DNA from: Wolfiporia cocos
Taxonomy: Eukaryota > Basidiomycota > Agaricomycetes > Polyporales > Phaeolaceae
Assembly: GCA_029448655.1 (NCBI GenBank)
Contig: JACCLO010000005.1
Location: 3,224,001-3,288,000, forward strand
Length of the DNA stretch: 64,000 nucleotides
Direction of reading: 5' to 3'
The notes under the pieces were generated by a model. The model made no database searches. It had not been told where the DNA came from and saw only the letters and a list, made by a program, of their open reading frames with translations. The position numbers and the translations under genes are program-made. This document shows positions 23,367-35,659 of the stretch, piece after piece; positions within the stretch are counted from its first letter, which is position 1; every line of letters begins with the position of its first letter.

Positions 23367-24955
23367 CTGTCGGCCGACAGATAGTGCAGTGAGCCGATGG
23401 CAATGCTTACGAGAACTATTCGACCTGTTGGCGCTACTTCTTGGCCTAGAAGGCGCAGTGCAACCAGCGCAATCGTCAGCGGTGTATGCGCGGTCCATAG
23501 TGGAGATGATGCCAGGAAAGATGGTCGCGGAGATAGAGGTCGGGGAGGTCAATGCAGCAGCTATAATATCGCCGGAATATATAGCAGCTGTGGCGATCGC
23601 CTCATTCGCCGAGCGCCAAGGCGTGGGGCAGGCGGCGGTGAAACTGTCGCTGCCCAATCCAGATTCGATCTGAAAGCCTTCCCTCGTGTTTGGCACTTAC
23701 CACGAGGTAGAACACGGCATCAAAAGATCGTACTGGGGCGATGTAGGCGCCCGATCGTCTGTTGAGGGTGATGTGCTAAATGCGGTGTAAGCGTCGAAGA
23801 GAGCGCTGACGCGTACATAGGTCTCTCCGAATCGTTTAGATCGTGCCACTGGCGGATCACGGCGGTGAAACACCTCATGCACCGCTGGGACGCAGCGAGA
23901 AGGCGCAAGAGTGTGTCCACTGACCTTGACAAACCACACCTTCTATTCAGCGGGCTTTTCCGCATATCATAACAATGGCACGAGCGATTGTGCATTCTCG
24001 ATCCGGAGGAGACCGCCGACGAAGCGTGAAACGCTTGACAAGGTCAGCATCAAGGAACAGTGCCGTATCACAGTACCGATGGATGCAACGCATTTCACCG
24101 CAGCTCGCATCATGTGTATTCACGGGCATACGGATGCTGCCGCGAGCCCCACCTACGGATAAGTTGAGATGATATGTGCCGGCCAAGGCACATGGCCCGA
24201 ATCAGTTAGCGTCGGCATCGTGGATTTTGATCTGGCGCCAAGGTGACTGCCCGATCCCTGCCGTTGCTCATTCGAGTTCTTCCAATCGTGCGGATGCGGA
24301 GATTCTCGCCGTCTAATGAACCAACCACTGCACAGATCTCGAGACATGTACCGAGAGCCGTCCAAGCGAGAGAAATACAATTAATAGATTAGCATGGCCT
24401 TACGTACTTTGCTGACCGAACGCCTCGAGGGACCAACGATTTGACTAATTCTACGGAACCTTCATTACTATTCACCACGGATGCGGACGGACGCGGGCTA
24501 CTTACGGTATGGACCCTTGGGGGATCAATAGCGCGCTTTCGGTGGGCTCCGATCCCTCGGAGCTCATAGCCGTCTCTATGACGATGCGTCGGCCCTTACA
24601 GACGTCTGGAGCTGACTGAAGGTTCTGACTGACTTCATGCCCAGCACTTTCGTTCAGCAACGGTGTAGTACGCTTGATTTTCGTGATCACCGTGATCAAC
24701 GGACGTCCTCGCAGTCGCATGATTGTCGTACGTGGACCGCACATCATTATGTGCTCGTCATCCTGTTTCACCTCGGACTCCCTCGGGCGCGCCCGACTGC
24801 CGAGAGAGGAAATGGTTACGAGGATCTTCACCGAGGATGGGATCGCTGCTTGATAAGCTGGCACATAGTCTAGGCTGGACTCAGATTTTCATACTGCGCT
24901 CGGCGGAGATGAATCGTACACCCACGGAATCAGTAATACATACACGGTTTGTGCG
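23367..24955. other. Upstream region of the Zn2Cys6 gene, otherwise empty
   Basis: It probably holds the missing first exon(s) and promoter of the regulator. A 120-codon minus frame at 24502-24864, just beyond the PRE8 stop, has no recognisable features. Confidence 0.4.
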
Positions 24956-25976
24956 CTACATCGCGAGATAATCTCGGACCTCCTCCTCAGTTAATTTCCT
25001 GAAAGTCGGCTTGACACGCCCTGTCCCTTCTACTTTCCCCACCACTAGATCAGCCTCGGAAGGGACCGTGATAATGCCGATTTCTATGGTCTTCTCAGTC
25101 ATGTGTCCCTCGAACCCTTCTTTGAGCGTCAGCAGCGCAGTGTGGATTGCATCTTCGAGGCTAATATCATCGTTGTATCTGACATTAATTTCGTGAAATG
25201 AGATAGTCCCAGCAGATAGGGCACACATCAGCGAGGCAGTGACTGTGGCAGAATGGTAGCTTACCGTTTCTCAAGAAACGTCTTGGCGTTTACCATGTTC
25301 TTGCCGATGGCGCTCGCTTTCCAAGCCCAGAACGAGCCCGATGGGTCCACCTGATACAAACTTGGTCCCCGGTTGATGTCCCACCCTGCAACGAGTAACG
25401 AAACCCCGTATGGACGCACACCACTGCGTAGACAGCTCAGTTTGCGTCACCAACGCGTAATGGCTGAGAACGCACCCCGAGTGAGTGGCCTGTTGCATGA
25501 TGGTTGCGATCTCCTGAGTGAGCACCTTTGTCGGAGGGTACTCGTTGTGGATTTTCCAATAAGCCTGCGCGCTCTTCCGTGCTCGCGAAACGAGGATTCG
25601 GAAGTCAGGCCCCATCCCGGAGTACACGATGCCGATGTTGGGGCATATCACGGCAACTTTCTCGATCATCGAGTCGTCGATAAGGATGGAGGACGACTTC
25701 TTCTCCGTAGCAATAACAATGCCATTTGATGCTGCAGGCCAAGTTCCGGCGTCGTGAGTAGACATGCGTCCCCGGACGCAATTCAGAGCACTCACCCTTG
25801 ATCCCCAGACTGGTTGTTCCCTGAGATACCGCTGCCAACGCGTGCTCAATCTGCACGAGCTTCCCGCTCGGCGAGAATACGGTTAGGGAATAACTGCGCC
25901 GGGATCAGTGGGGAGACGGAGCAGATGGTGATCACGCTGGCACTCGCCTGTAGGCACCTCCGTCTGCGCTGGCCAT
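24956..25976 (-). CDS. PRE8: 20S proteasome subunit alpha-2
   Basis: Alpha-ring subunit (PSMA2 orthologue). Five exons: 25948-25976, 25796-25893, 25476-25731, 25265-25423 and 24956-25178 (254 aa). The start [20 protein letters not shown] leads into [15 protein letters not shown], the alpha signature. Then follow [86 protein letters not shown] and a C-terminal [12 protein letters not shown]. Intron 1 (25894-25947) needs a GC donor, TACAG|GCGAGT, to join the first exon in frame; a GT alternative does not keep the frame. The other introns are GT-AG, 52-86 nt. Same strand as PRE5 but far away. Confidence 0.95.
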
Positions 25977-26965
25977 GATGCTCGTGCAGGGTTGTGTGAG
26001 TAGGCGGGTGTAATTCGAGGGGAACGACGCGTAAGAGCAGGTGAGTGGCGGTGGACGCGCGTTCTCGTCGCGCAGCGCTGGTGATCGAATTCATCCCAAA
26101 GCGAGCAGCACGTGGCTGAAACACGCACATGGCGCTCCTTATTTTGGCCCGTCTAACACTCCTCCATCAATCCATCAATGCGGGGACTCCCATCAAACCG
26201 CTCGAGCACATATCCAGGGAATGCCTTTCTCTTTGGGGCGTAACCCAGGGCGCTGTGATATGCGGAAGGGCCGGTTTTATCCCCTCCATATATTCTCCGC
26301 GCACAGCCCGGACTAGCACAAATGCCGAACGTACGCTGTTCTGGCTGGTTACCGGCCCCGCGGTCCCCCGACGTGTATCGATGACTTTTGGCGAAGGATA
26401 GAGTATTGAGGGTCACCACCGCCAAGCGCGGTTCATCATTGAGGCCGCATATTCAGTTGAGCTGTTGCCCTGACCCCGCCCGAGGCCGCGGCTACTATTG
26501 AATGAGACCAGGGGACCGCACTAGGCCGCGAATACAATCAATAGTGCGCATTGCACAGTCCGGGTACAATCATCGCCATATGTCAAAAGTCATAGCAGAT
26601 CGCTGCATATCTATCAAGGTCGATTTTGTGATACCGCTCTCTGAAGGCAATGCGCAGGCGCAGAAGATGTTATGAAGGAGCGAAGGCATGCTGATCGCAC
26701 TGTTGTGCATGACGGCTGGCAGATTGAATATCACAGGAAGGCCAGATCCGAACAAGCCAGCTCCCAGAGGCCTATTTCGTCGAACGAGAGCGATGTCCCT
26801 TGCTGGGACGCTCGCCGTAACACGGCACGCGAGCCTCACACACACGCAGAGAGGTCACCATATATCAACAAGACAGCATACTCTGTTTCCACACCCATAG
26901 GTATTACACGGTAGCAGACAGATTTCATATGATACAATAATCTGCCTACTTCACAGCGTCTCTGT

Positions 26966-28063
<1,098 letters not shown>

Positions 28064-28768
28064 GTCTGCGGTTCGTTGTCTTTCGCTACACGAGACGAAG
28101 GTGGTGCACGTTCGTATCAGGACGATCTCCCCCAGAGCCTGTTTATATATGGGCGCAGTCCGTGTGTGGATGTCACAATTCGATTGCATTGGGCGGACTA
28201 AGATCGCGCCTTCGATTCTCACGCACGCGCCCAGATTGCATCGGACGCAGATCGAGTGCTCGGCGAAGCGGGGGGAGAGATGGCGACTGGACAGCGAGAA
28301 CGGCCCACTCTCACAGGTGTGGCATATGTGAGGATCGCTCAAATCTGCTGGGTGGTTGTGCGGCGCGGGCAGACAGCCCTGGACGGGCGTAGGCCACAAG
28401 AGTACTGCGATGGTGCCACTCCTTGATACGGGAGAGGCCGAAAAGTATGACATCACGCACTAATCGATACATTGGTAGAGCTAGAAGACTGGCCGAAGTG
28501 ATGAAGAAAGACAAATGAATGTTGACCCGTTTGCGACATACGAACTAAACGTCAACGACTGACACCCGCGGCGCAACCCTCACGAAATCATTGTAGTAGT
28601 AATACAATGCAGCACGATCCGCCTTCGATCGCGCAGCAATGTGATTTGCTGCAGATACCACTGTTCTGGCGGCCGATGCGTGGTACCAAGAATAAGCGCC
28701 CTGTCACGAGTTGATGGGCCGTGGTCATTGAAGGGACCCAGGCATCGGATGATATACTTACGCCAAGC

Positions 28769-29886
28769 TCAATAGTAAGCCACTGCGTGGAGTAAACTGT
28801 GAGGATGCTTCTCTTGATGTGCTTGGAGAATCTTGTCCATGTCGTCGTCAATGTCCTCCGATGCTTCGATCTAGGAGAGATAGAATTGTCTCAAGACAAA
28901 TACATTATCTGTCAGCAATGTAGCAGCTTACCGCTGACGCCAAGTCGACTATCGCCTTTCCCGCGATGTGTGCCTCTTCGTGATTATCCCTGATTTCAAT
29001 GTTGATAATGTGCACCGGTCTATTAAAGTCCCCTCCTCTTGTAAGGAGGTCTAGTTGAATATTAGCTGTTGAAGAATGATGCGCGCGTCTTGATCAGACA
29101 CTCGCCATCGCACACCGCATCGAAGCAGCGCTCTTCGCATGTTATAACAATGTCTGCAACCGTCTTGCTGTCCTGCCAGCGCTCCGGTGCCAGCTTTATC
29201 TTCCGGTTCCGATCAAGCATCTGGAGGAGCCCATTCGCTGTGTAACTGGACATTGTGTCACCACACACCCATGATCTGATCGGGTGCACTCACAGGCGGG
29301 GATCCTGTGCTTGCAGCTCCTCGTAGATGTCGTTGTATGGAGTTCCGAACGGATAGATGTTTGGCTTGTCTATCGCAGGGCCGGGGAGACGGACTGCCGA
29401 GCCTGTTCCGTAGGAGATGACACGGAATCCTGCTTTCCTGGAGTCGTGATCACTACGTTGTGAGACGGTCCAGGGCGTCGGAACCTACGACAACACGTAA
29501 TGGCCCTCCATGGACCGGTTCTGGTGGGAACGTAAGAACAGCGAGCACACAGATTTGCTCGGACTGACCTGATTGCTGGCGCATACTACACAGAAGAGCG
29601 GGCGAGGCTTGTAGATTGTGCTCTTTGCCAGCACGGGGGGTCCCGCCGAAGAAGACGCGCCTTGGGCTTCCTCAGCTAGCTGTTGGTTGGATATCGCCGC
29701 TCCGGGGTATTGAGAGGGTGTGGCGGTGGGGTATGGAGGCACCACGCTCGGAACATTCTGAGGCGGATACGCAATCGGCGCCTGGGGTGGGGGCTGTGGG
29801 GGATACGAGGGCGTACCCGACTGTGAGCGTTGTAGACGAGGGTCTGCACGAGCAAGACGCGGATCACGGGCTCGTCTGGGGTCCAT
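28769..29886 (-). CDS. SSU72: RNA polymerase II CTD phosphatase SSU72
   Basis: Phosphatase that removes Ser5/Ser7 phosphates from the Pol II C-terminal domain and acts in the cleavage/polyadenylation factor. Six exons: 29569-29886, 29489-29520, 29294-29437, 29106-29245, 28932-29050 and 28769-28870 (284 aa). The catalytic CX5R signature VCASNQNRSME spans exons 1 and 2. Then come [63 protein letters not shown] and the C-terminal [10 protein letters not shown]. An N-terminal extension of about 95 residues, Pro-rich and starting [19 protein letters not shown], precedes the catalytic core. Intron 4 (29051-29105) needs a GC donor (GATG|GCGAGT). An in-frame upstream Met at 29973 exists, but the MDPRR start looks more natural. 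Confidence 0.94.
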
Positions 29887-30101
29887 GTCAATCGGAGAGA
29901 GTTGAGATGTGTCCTGGGCTGCAGAATGTTTGTGTAATGAGTCAGCACCGCGTTTACACTCCCGGAAATTCACGAGAATAGGAAATTAAAGCTTCAGCAG
30001 TATCCAGAACATTCGAGTCTGCTTTTTGACCCAGCTTGGTTTGTTTTAGCGGGTCAATTAAGCTTCCACTCTGAATCATCTGTAGCAGTATCGAGCATGG
30101 G

Positions 30102-30303
30102 TATAAAAGGACCTTACTTCGTCTGCGCTTTGGGAGGATGCTGAGGCATGTAGTAAGCGGCGCGAACGCGAAATTACGACGCGAAACCCTGCTCTTACCA
30201 CGTGGCTAGGAAACACGTGGCTACGCGACTCGATCGAGATTGCGTAGCCAGCGTCTAACAGCAGTTGCCCCGCACATGTGGCGGATTGATTACCTCATAT
30301 ATA
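30102..30303 (+). promoter_or_regulatory. Divergent SSU72/F-box promoter with two E-boxes
   Basis: Between the SSU72 start (29886, minus) and the F-box start (30407, plus). CACGTG palindromes at 30199-30204 and 30214-30219 are part of a repeated CACGTGGCTA unit spaced 15 bp. TATA-like elements occur at 30102-30108 (tataaaa) and 30298-30303 (tatata), the latter about 105 bp before the F-box ATG. CACGTG is the core bound by bHLH regulators of the Cbf1/Pho4 type; binding here is inferred. Confidence 0.5.
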
Positions 30304-30406
30304 CAGCCGTGCTAGCGTGCGGTCGATATTCCACGCTTTCCCTCCGATACTATATTGTCTGTCATTCACGCTATAAGCTGTTCTGCTCCTCCAGTCTCTC
30401 GCTCTG

Positions 30407-31912
30407 ATGGACAAGGATATATACCGGCGTGAACCCAGCCGGGAAGAGATCCTCGAAGCAAAACGAGAAATCAAAGGTCACGAGCATGCCATCAGGGATC
30501 TGGAAGAGCGCATCGCGTTGCTTGTGACCCAGATACAGCGGCTCCGTAAGGAGCAAAACGAACACGAGGGGGCTATACATCGCCATAAGGGTGTCATTAC
30601 ACTGGCGCGCAGGATTCCGGAAGAGCTGCTCAGCAAAATCTTCGAGTACTGCATTGACGATTGGACCCGCGCGCCCATGGCCGTCTCACAAGTGTGCTCC
30701 GCATGGCGCAGGGCCGCCCGTGCACCGCGCGTGTGGGCGCACGTTTACGCAGACCTTGACTCTCCGGGCGCGCTCGCGCGCACGCGCTTCTGGCTGTCCA
30801 TGGCGCGGCATGTCCCACTGGATATCACCATCATGTCCTCGCATCTGCTTACTACGCAGCATTGCGCTTTGCTTGATCTCCTGGTCCAACATGCAATCCG
30901 TTGGAGACGGCTCACCGTGCACACCATTGGGCTGCCAGCGCTGAATGCACTGCTAGCGAGGATCGCGCGAGTGCAAACTCCGATGCCCTTCCTCCGGCAG
31001 GAGCAGTTCGAGCCTGACCTTGGCGAGCTTCCGGGCACTGATGACGTTCGTCCCCTCCGGCATGCTTTCACTACGGAGAACTCACCCAGTCTAACCGACG
31101 TCGTCTATTCCTCGCGCATCTTGCTGCACGCGCCTTTTCCACTGCACCTCCGCCATCTCGATCTCTCATTCAAGGAAAGCCCCAGCAGTAATCCTCTCTC
31201 CTCGTCCATTCTCGTCAATGCTCTCGAGGGCGTACCATCTTTGCGCACGCTGACACTGACAATGCCGCTAGACTACGAGGGGCCTTTTCAGCATGACGTC
31301 GACCTCATTCGCTCGGTATCCCTCCCCGAGCTTGAGACGCTGGCTTTGTATGGTCCGACAGACATGAATATGTTCCTTGTGCACCTGCATACTCCTGCCC
31401 TGCGCCGTCTGCATCTCCGTTCGCTTGAGGATCTGGGGTATCGTCAGTCCCCCATCGGGCCCAGCCTCGTGCATTTCCTCGCCGCCGCGTCGCCCCCAAT
31501 CGAGCTCCTGGAACTGCATGACATCGACTTGACACACGACGCATTCGCCGCGTGCTTCGCCGCGCTGCCCACGCTGCGCGAGCTCCGGCTGCACGAGTCG
31601 TCGATCTCGGATGCCACATTGCGCTTGCTGTATGGTCCCCGGGGCCTCTGCCCGCGGCTAAGCAAGATCGACCTGAGGTGGTGCCAGCTTTTGAGCGGAC
31701 ACTCGCTCGTTGAGCTCGTACGCAGTCGGAATGTCATGAATGCGCATGGGGATCGCGAGGCTGCTGCTGTTGATCCCGTGGCAGAACCTGTCTCGGAGGT
31801 GGCCGTACTGAACTGCTGTTTTGTCGGGGAGAAGGACGTGATGCAGCTCGCGTCGCTGACAGTATGCAGGATCACAATGCGCCCGGCCAATGACTACTGC
31901 CGTAAGTTGTGA
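30407..31912 (+). CDS. F-box protein with N-terminal coiled coil
   Basis: Single exon, 501 aa, typical of the large Agaricomycete F-box family, whose members can serve as substrate receptors of SCF ubiquitin ligases. Residues 12-62 are heptad-like (REEILEAKREIKGHEHAIRD and on) and should form a coiled coil. An F-box follows at about residues 68-110: RIPEELLSKIFEYCI, then MAVSQVCSAWRRAARAPRVW. The remainder has leucine-rich segments such as LRHLDLSF, LRTLTLTMP, LETLALYG and LRRLHLRSLEDLG, then LRELRLHESSI and LSKIDLRWCQLL, an irregular leucine-rich solenoid. Substrate unknown. The start is the first Met of the frame. Confidence 0.88.
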   Translation: MDKDIYRREPSREEILEAKREIKGHEHAIRDLEERIALLVTQIQRLRKEQNEHEGAIHRHKGVITLARRIPEELLSKIFEYCIDDWTRAPMAVSQVCSAWRRAARAPRVWAHVYADLDSPGALARTRFWLSMARHVPLDITIMSSHLLTTQHCALLDLLVQHAIRWRRLTVHTIGLPALNALLARIARVQTPMPFLRQEQFEPDLGELPGTDDVRPLRHAFTTENSPSLTDVVYSSRILLHAPFPLHLRHLDLSFKESPSSNPLSSSILVNALEGVPSLRTLTLTMPLDYEGPFQHDVDLIRSVSLPELETLALYGPTDMNMFLVHLHTPALRRLHLRSLEDLGYRQSPIGPSLVHFLAAASPPIELLELHDIDLTHDAFAACFAALPTLRELRLHESSISDATLRLLYGPRGLCPRLSKIDLRWCQLLSGHSLVELVRSRNVMNAHGDREAAAVDPVAEPVSEVAVLNCCFVGEKDVMQLASLTVCRITMRPANDYCRKL

Positions 31913-32694
31913 GCCTCGCGCTCTTGCAGGAACGTGGGTCAGCTCACCCATGCTTTAGGCTCCCGTAACTGCTGTGAAAACATTCGGTACAGGACACGTA
32001 TGCGATTGAAACATCTGGCCATATCATCAGAGGGACCTTCAGAGATCCGGCTGGTTGTGTAATGCTCGCTACTATGTGAGTACTGAACAGTGTACACTTC
32101 ATCCTGATTGATTGTGCCGCTCACATCCATCGAGGGGGTTACCTCGAATATCATCCTAATCCGCTCATACAGATGCGTGTTGGGCTTCGTCCCTCAGCCG
32201 CTGACAGGGCCCAGTCGTTCTAGGATATTAAGGAAGCATGGCGTTCCTACATATTGAAATTCAAGTCGCTTGGGATGGTACCCAATCGGACTCTAGCGGA
32301 AATCTCGAGCTCGCTTTATACGTTTTCGGCTATGTCCCATGTGTGTCACCACAAACACTGTTCCTGCCGCAATAGAAAGAATATGGTAATCAAAACATTG
32401 AATAGCCTTATCGGGGAAAATCTGAGTACGAGATTGAGACATTCCGGAAAGCTACCAGTTGAAGGTAATTTGCATCGGCTGAATACCCACTTGTGGCATG
32501 CTGCATCAGAAAAGCTGTTTAGAAACCTGAAGGGAAAATGTGGTAACTTTCGAGGGGAGTCGAGAACACCGTAATGGACGAGGCGCGATCATCGTATGGT
32601 CTCGGTGCTAGACACTTGACGTGTATGACGGCGCCGCTATTCCTACCTCACCCTCGCGATTGTAGCTTGCAGTAGCCAGTCTCGGTACCCGCAT
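31913..32694. other. Intergenic, nothing recognised
   Basis: Short frames only. A 106-codon plus frame at 32254-32574 shows no family features. Confidence 0.4.
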
Positions 32695-33290
32695 TACACC
32701 TGCTACATCTGCGCCTCAATGCGGGGGTCGGTGGCGACCTCGACTACATCCTGGTTGGGCCTCCACTGGCCGAATTATTCCAGGGTTTAAAGCCCCCTCT
32801 TCGAGCTTCTTTAAGTGCGCAGTGTGGATCTGGCCCAGAGAACAAGGGTTCTGCTCGATGCTTCAAAGCGTTACCCACGCTGCGGAAGCTCCGTTCGTGC
32901 GCGGCCTTGCTCCTGCTGCACGGAATATTGTTCCCTGCCCACGATTGACTCGAGAAATTGCCGTGGCCATTGCTGGTTTGGTCAAGGACCATACTGTTGC
33001 GGGCGCGCAGTGCGACGCGGGGAACTACGAATTCCAGTTTTCTATGGATCCGATCTCGGAGCTGATCTGCATGATGCATATTCGTTTGAGGAGGAAGCCT
33101 TGAAGGAACCCACTCCGCTGACCGATGCGTGGGACGGTCACTACTTCTGCCGTAAGCACATGTTTGCGATCTGGGGGGATACTCTATCGATTGTATATCA
33201 GCTGGCAGCTATTCATATCGTGCATGCAACAGTTCCCGAGTTGGATCTCGATTACTCCCGAGTTCGGAGTTTTTCATCGCACTCATGAGG
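32695..33290 (+). pseudogene. Possible decayed coding fragment (LRR-like)
   Basis: A plus-strand frame from about 32695 reads LLHLRLNAGVGGDLDYIL, PLAELFQGLKPPLR and FKALPTLRKLRSCAALLLL, then hits a stop at about 32947. Coding-like text continues in a second frame (REIAVAIAGLVKDHTVAG) and overlaps a third (SFEEEALKEPTPLTDAWDG). Leucine patterning resembles the LRR part of fungal F-box proteins. Whether the breaks are mutations or unrecognised introns is unclear. It lies 0.8 kb downstream of an intact F-box gene, so a decayed paralogue is plausible. Confidence 0.3.
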
Positions 33291-33540
33291 GGCGTGGACT
33301 GGCTCGGCATTATGCAGTATTAGATATCAAATTTCAGCCCTTCATGCGCCTTTTCATGCACGCGACCACGCCGTAGCTAGCTAGGAAGATGCAGACGACA
33401 GGTGCGAAGCGATGTCATCTAACCCAGGAGTTGGATGCTTCACCAGCTGGCCAGATGGCTCCCTTCAGCTTGTTCGATGAAACGTTCGTGCCCAATAATC
33501 CAGAGATACAGTCCAACTGAGCTCTAATACTAAAAAATCA

Positions 33541-34670
33541 TCACCTCAACTCCTCACCCAGCATCTCCCTCGTCAGGCTTGCACACAACTCCCAGAAGTT
33601 CGCTGCGTTCTGGGCATCCTGTGCCAGCTGGCTCTCTGTCCCAGGCTTGCCGTATGGCTCCGAGTAGTAGTTACCCTGAAAGTCCTTCCAGTTTCCTTCG
33701 AAAATGTCCGTGCTTGTGGCCGCCCAGAGACTCGCCTCTGCACCCTCTTCGGCGCTCTTGCCTGCCGCGCGGGAGAGCACCTCGATCACCTTGCCGACGG
33801 GGCCATACGACTCGTGCCACTGCTTCTGCACGTCTGTGTCTACAGTCCCGGGGTGCACGCTCGTCACGATGATCGGCGTCGCCGGCGGGAGGTCGCCCAG
33901 TTTGCGAATCACGAGCTCGCGCGCGAGATAGATGAGCCCGAGCTTTGTGCGTCCGTAGCTAACGGATCCCAGCATTGTCAGTATACGCGCTGCATGTAAG
34001 GTCAAGGTACGCACAGCTGGACTCCATCGCCATCCTGGTTGATCTCCTCCTTCGAGAGGAACTTGGTTGTGCTTGGCGCCAGACGGTGCATCTCTGAGCT
34101 CTGCATGACGATGCGGACAGTCGTGGGCGGCGCAATTTGTGTCGTCTTCTTCATAAGGGGAAGAAGACGATGTACAAACACATAATGCGCGAGGTTGTTC
34201 ACCTACATATGCCCATTTAGGCGACTGTACGTGGTCTACTGATCGTGACGCACCTCGAAATGCCTCCCGAGGCCATCGCCGGTAAGTCCGTGCGGCGCCT
34301 GACCGATGCCCGCGTTGCAGATCAGGATGTCCAGCCTGTCCTCCTGCTCCGCAATTTGCTTTGCCAGCGAGTCGACGGCCTTGAGCGTGCCGAAGTCCAC
34401 GCCGTGCCATGTCACGGTGCCCGTGGAGCTCGCCTCCTTGAGCGCCGTGTTGAGATCGGCTTCGGCCTGCTTTCCGTGCTCCTCGTTGGCGGACACGATC
34501 AGCACGCGCGCGTTTGCACGCGCGAGTGCGAGGGTGTCGTAGTACCCGATGCCCGCGGACCCGCCCGTGACGATGGCGACGCGCCCCGAGAGGTCGGGAA
34601 TGTTTTCTGGGCGAAATCGGCGACTGAGGAGGGTGGCGACGTTGGTTGTGTCAGGAAGAAAAGAAGCCAT
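33541..34670 (-). CDS. Short-chain dehydrogenase/reductase (retinol dehydrogenase/WWOX-like)
   Basis: NAD(P)H-dependent classical/extended SDR of 340 aa; the substrate cannot be read. Exons: 34254-34670, 34015-34202 and 33541-33958, with introns of 51 and 56 nt. The Rossmann motif VAIVTGGSAGIG (TGxxxGxG) lies near residue 30, then LDILICNAGIG (NAG), HFEVNNLAHYVFVHRLLP, VRIVMQSSEMHR, and the active-site YGRTK (YxxxK), split by intron 2. VTSVHPGTVDTD follows, then a C-terminal ESYGPVGKVIEVLSRAA. The Ser of the catalytic triad is in the MQSSEMH segment. An upstream in-frame Met at 34778 would add 36 residues; the inner start fits the family better. No cluster partner is visible. Confidence 0.9.
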
Positions 34671-35659
34671 GTTGTTCCGTGTGTGAAGGAGGCTACGTGG
34701 ATTGAATACAGTTCTACTGGCTACGTTCTCTATATACGAGCGAGAGAGGGAGAAGTTGGAAAAGAGCGGGCGGAGCATTGGGGGCGATTTATACGATTGC
34801 TGGAGTAGAGGTGATAGATGTTCGTTGGTTCACTTTCCCTGCTGGCGTCGGGAGCCGGTTCATGAAGATGACGCGCGCCGCAACGTCATCCATCAACCCC
34901 TCATCCATCGCCCCGCTTTATGAGAATGGCAAGTCACCTGCCCGATATAGCAACCATTCAAGATGAACGTCAATCGTTATACTTAGGTAACTTTCCATAG
35001 GGTTGCTAGCGCAAAATACATATTCGAGGTACTCAGTGCCGGAAAGCTTTCATGCAATGTAGCTGCGTCTCTTCTGTATAAACACTACGCCTAGCTATAA
35101 CCAGATTCATCATGTAAGCCCTGGACCAGGCAGCGCACCGCGCAGAGCTGTACTCTTGTGCGTAAGTTACATATGGCGGTGGGGGCATGGCACATTATGA
35201 CGTGGCTTGTCATATCTAAATAATCCGGTATGTAGACTGTAATGAGACAGTTGCACCCTGCATGGCTGCCCTCGTTCAATTCGTTGCTCGTCAGTCCGCT
35301 TCGATCAGTCTGTGCGACCCTGTCTAGGTCTTGTTGCACGCCATACTTGAATATTCCAAATCCAGTATCTGAGAGATGACACAGTAGAGGAACATACGTC
35401 TTGTCAAGAATCACTGGCTCTCGTCTTCGGTGCTGCCGACATATAGTTGCTCGCTTCCATAATGCAGCGTCCTGAAGCTTATCCTACCAGTGGTTTAAGC
35501 AATATCAGCCAAATGCTCCTATAAACCAACAAGAGCTATGTGTGTCATTGACAATGCATGACAGCGATTCACGCGAGTAAGCGCTAAAGGAGGCCGGATT
35601 TCGAAGTGGACCCTAACCCAAGGACGGCCTAAACCCTAGCGAGAACGACCATCTCCGGC

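Noticed and set aside
32254..32574. 106-codon plus frame
   Set aside because: AT-rich frame without motifs or supporting context.
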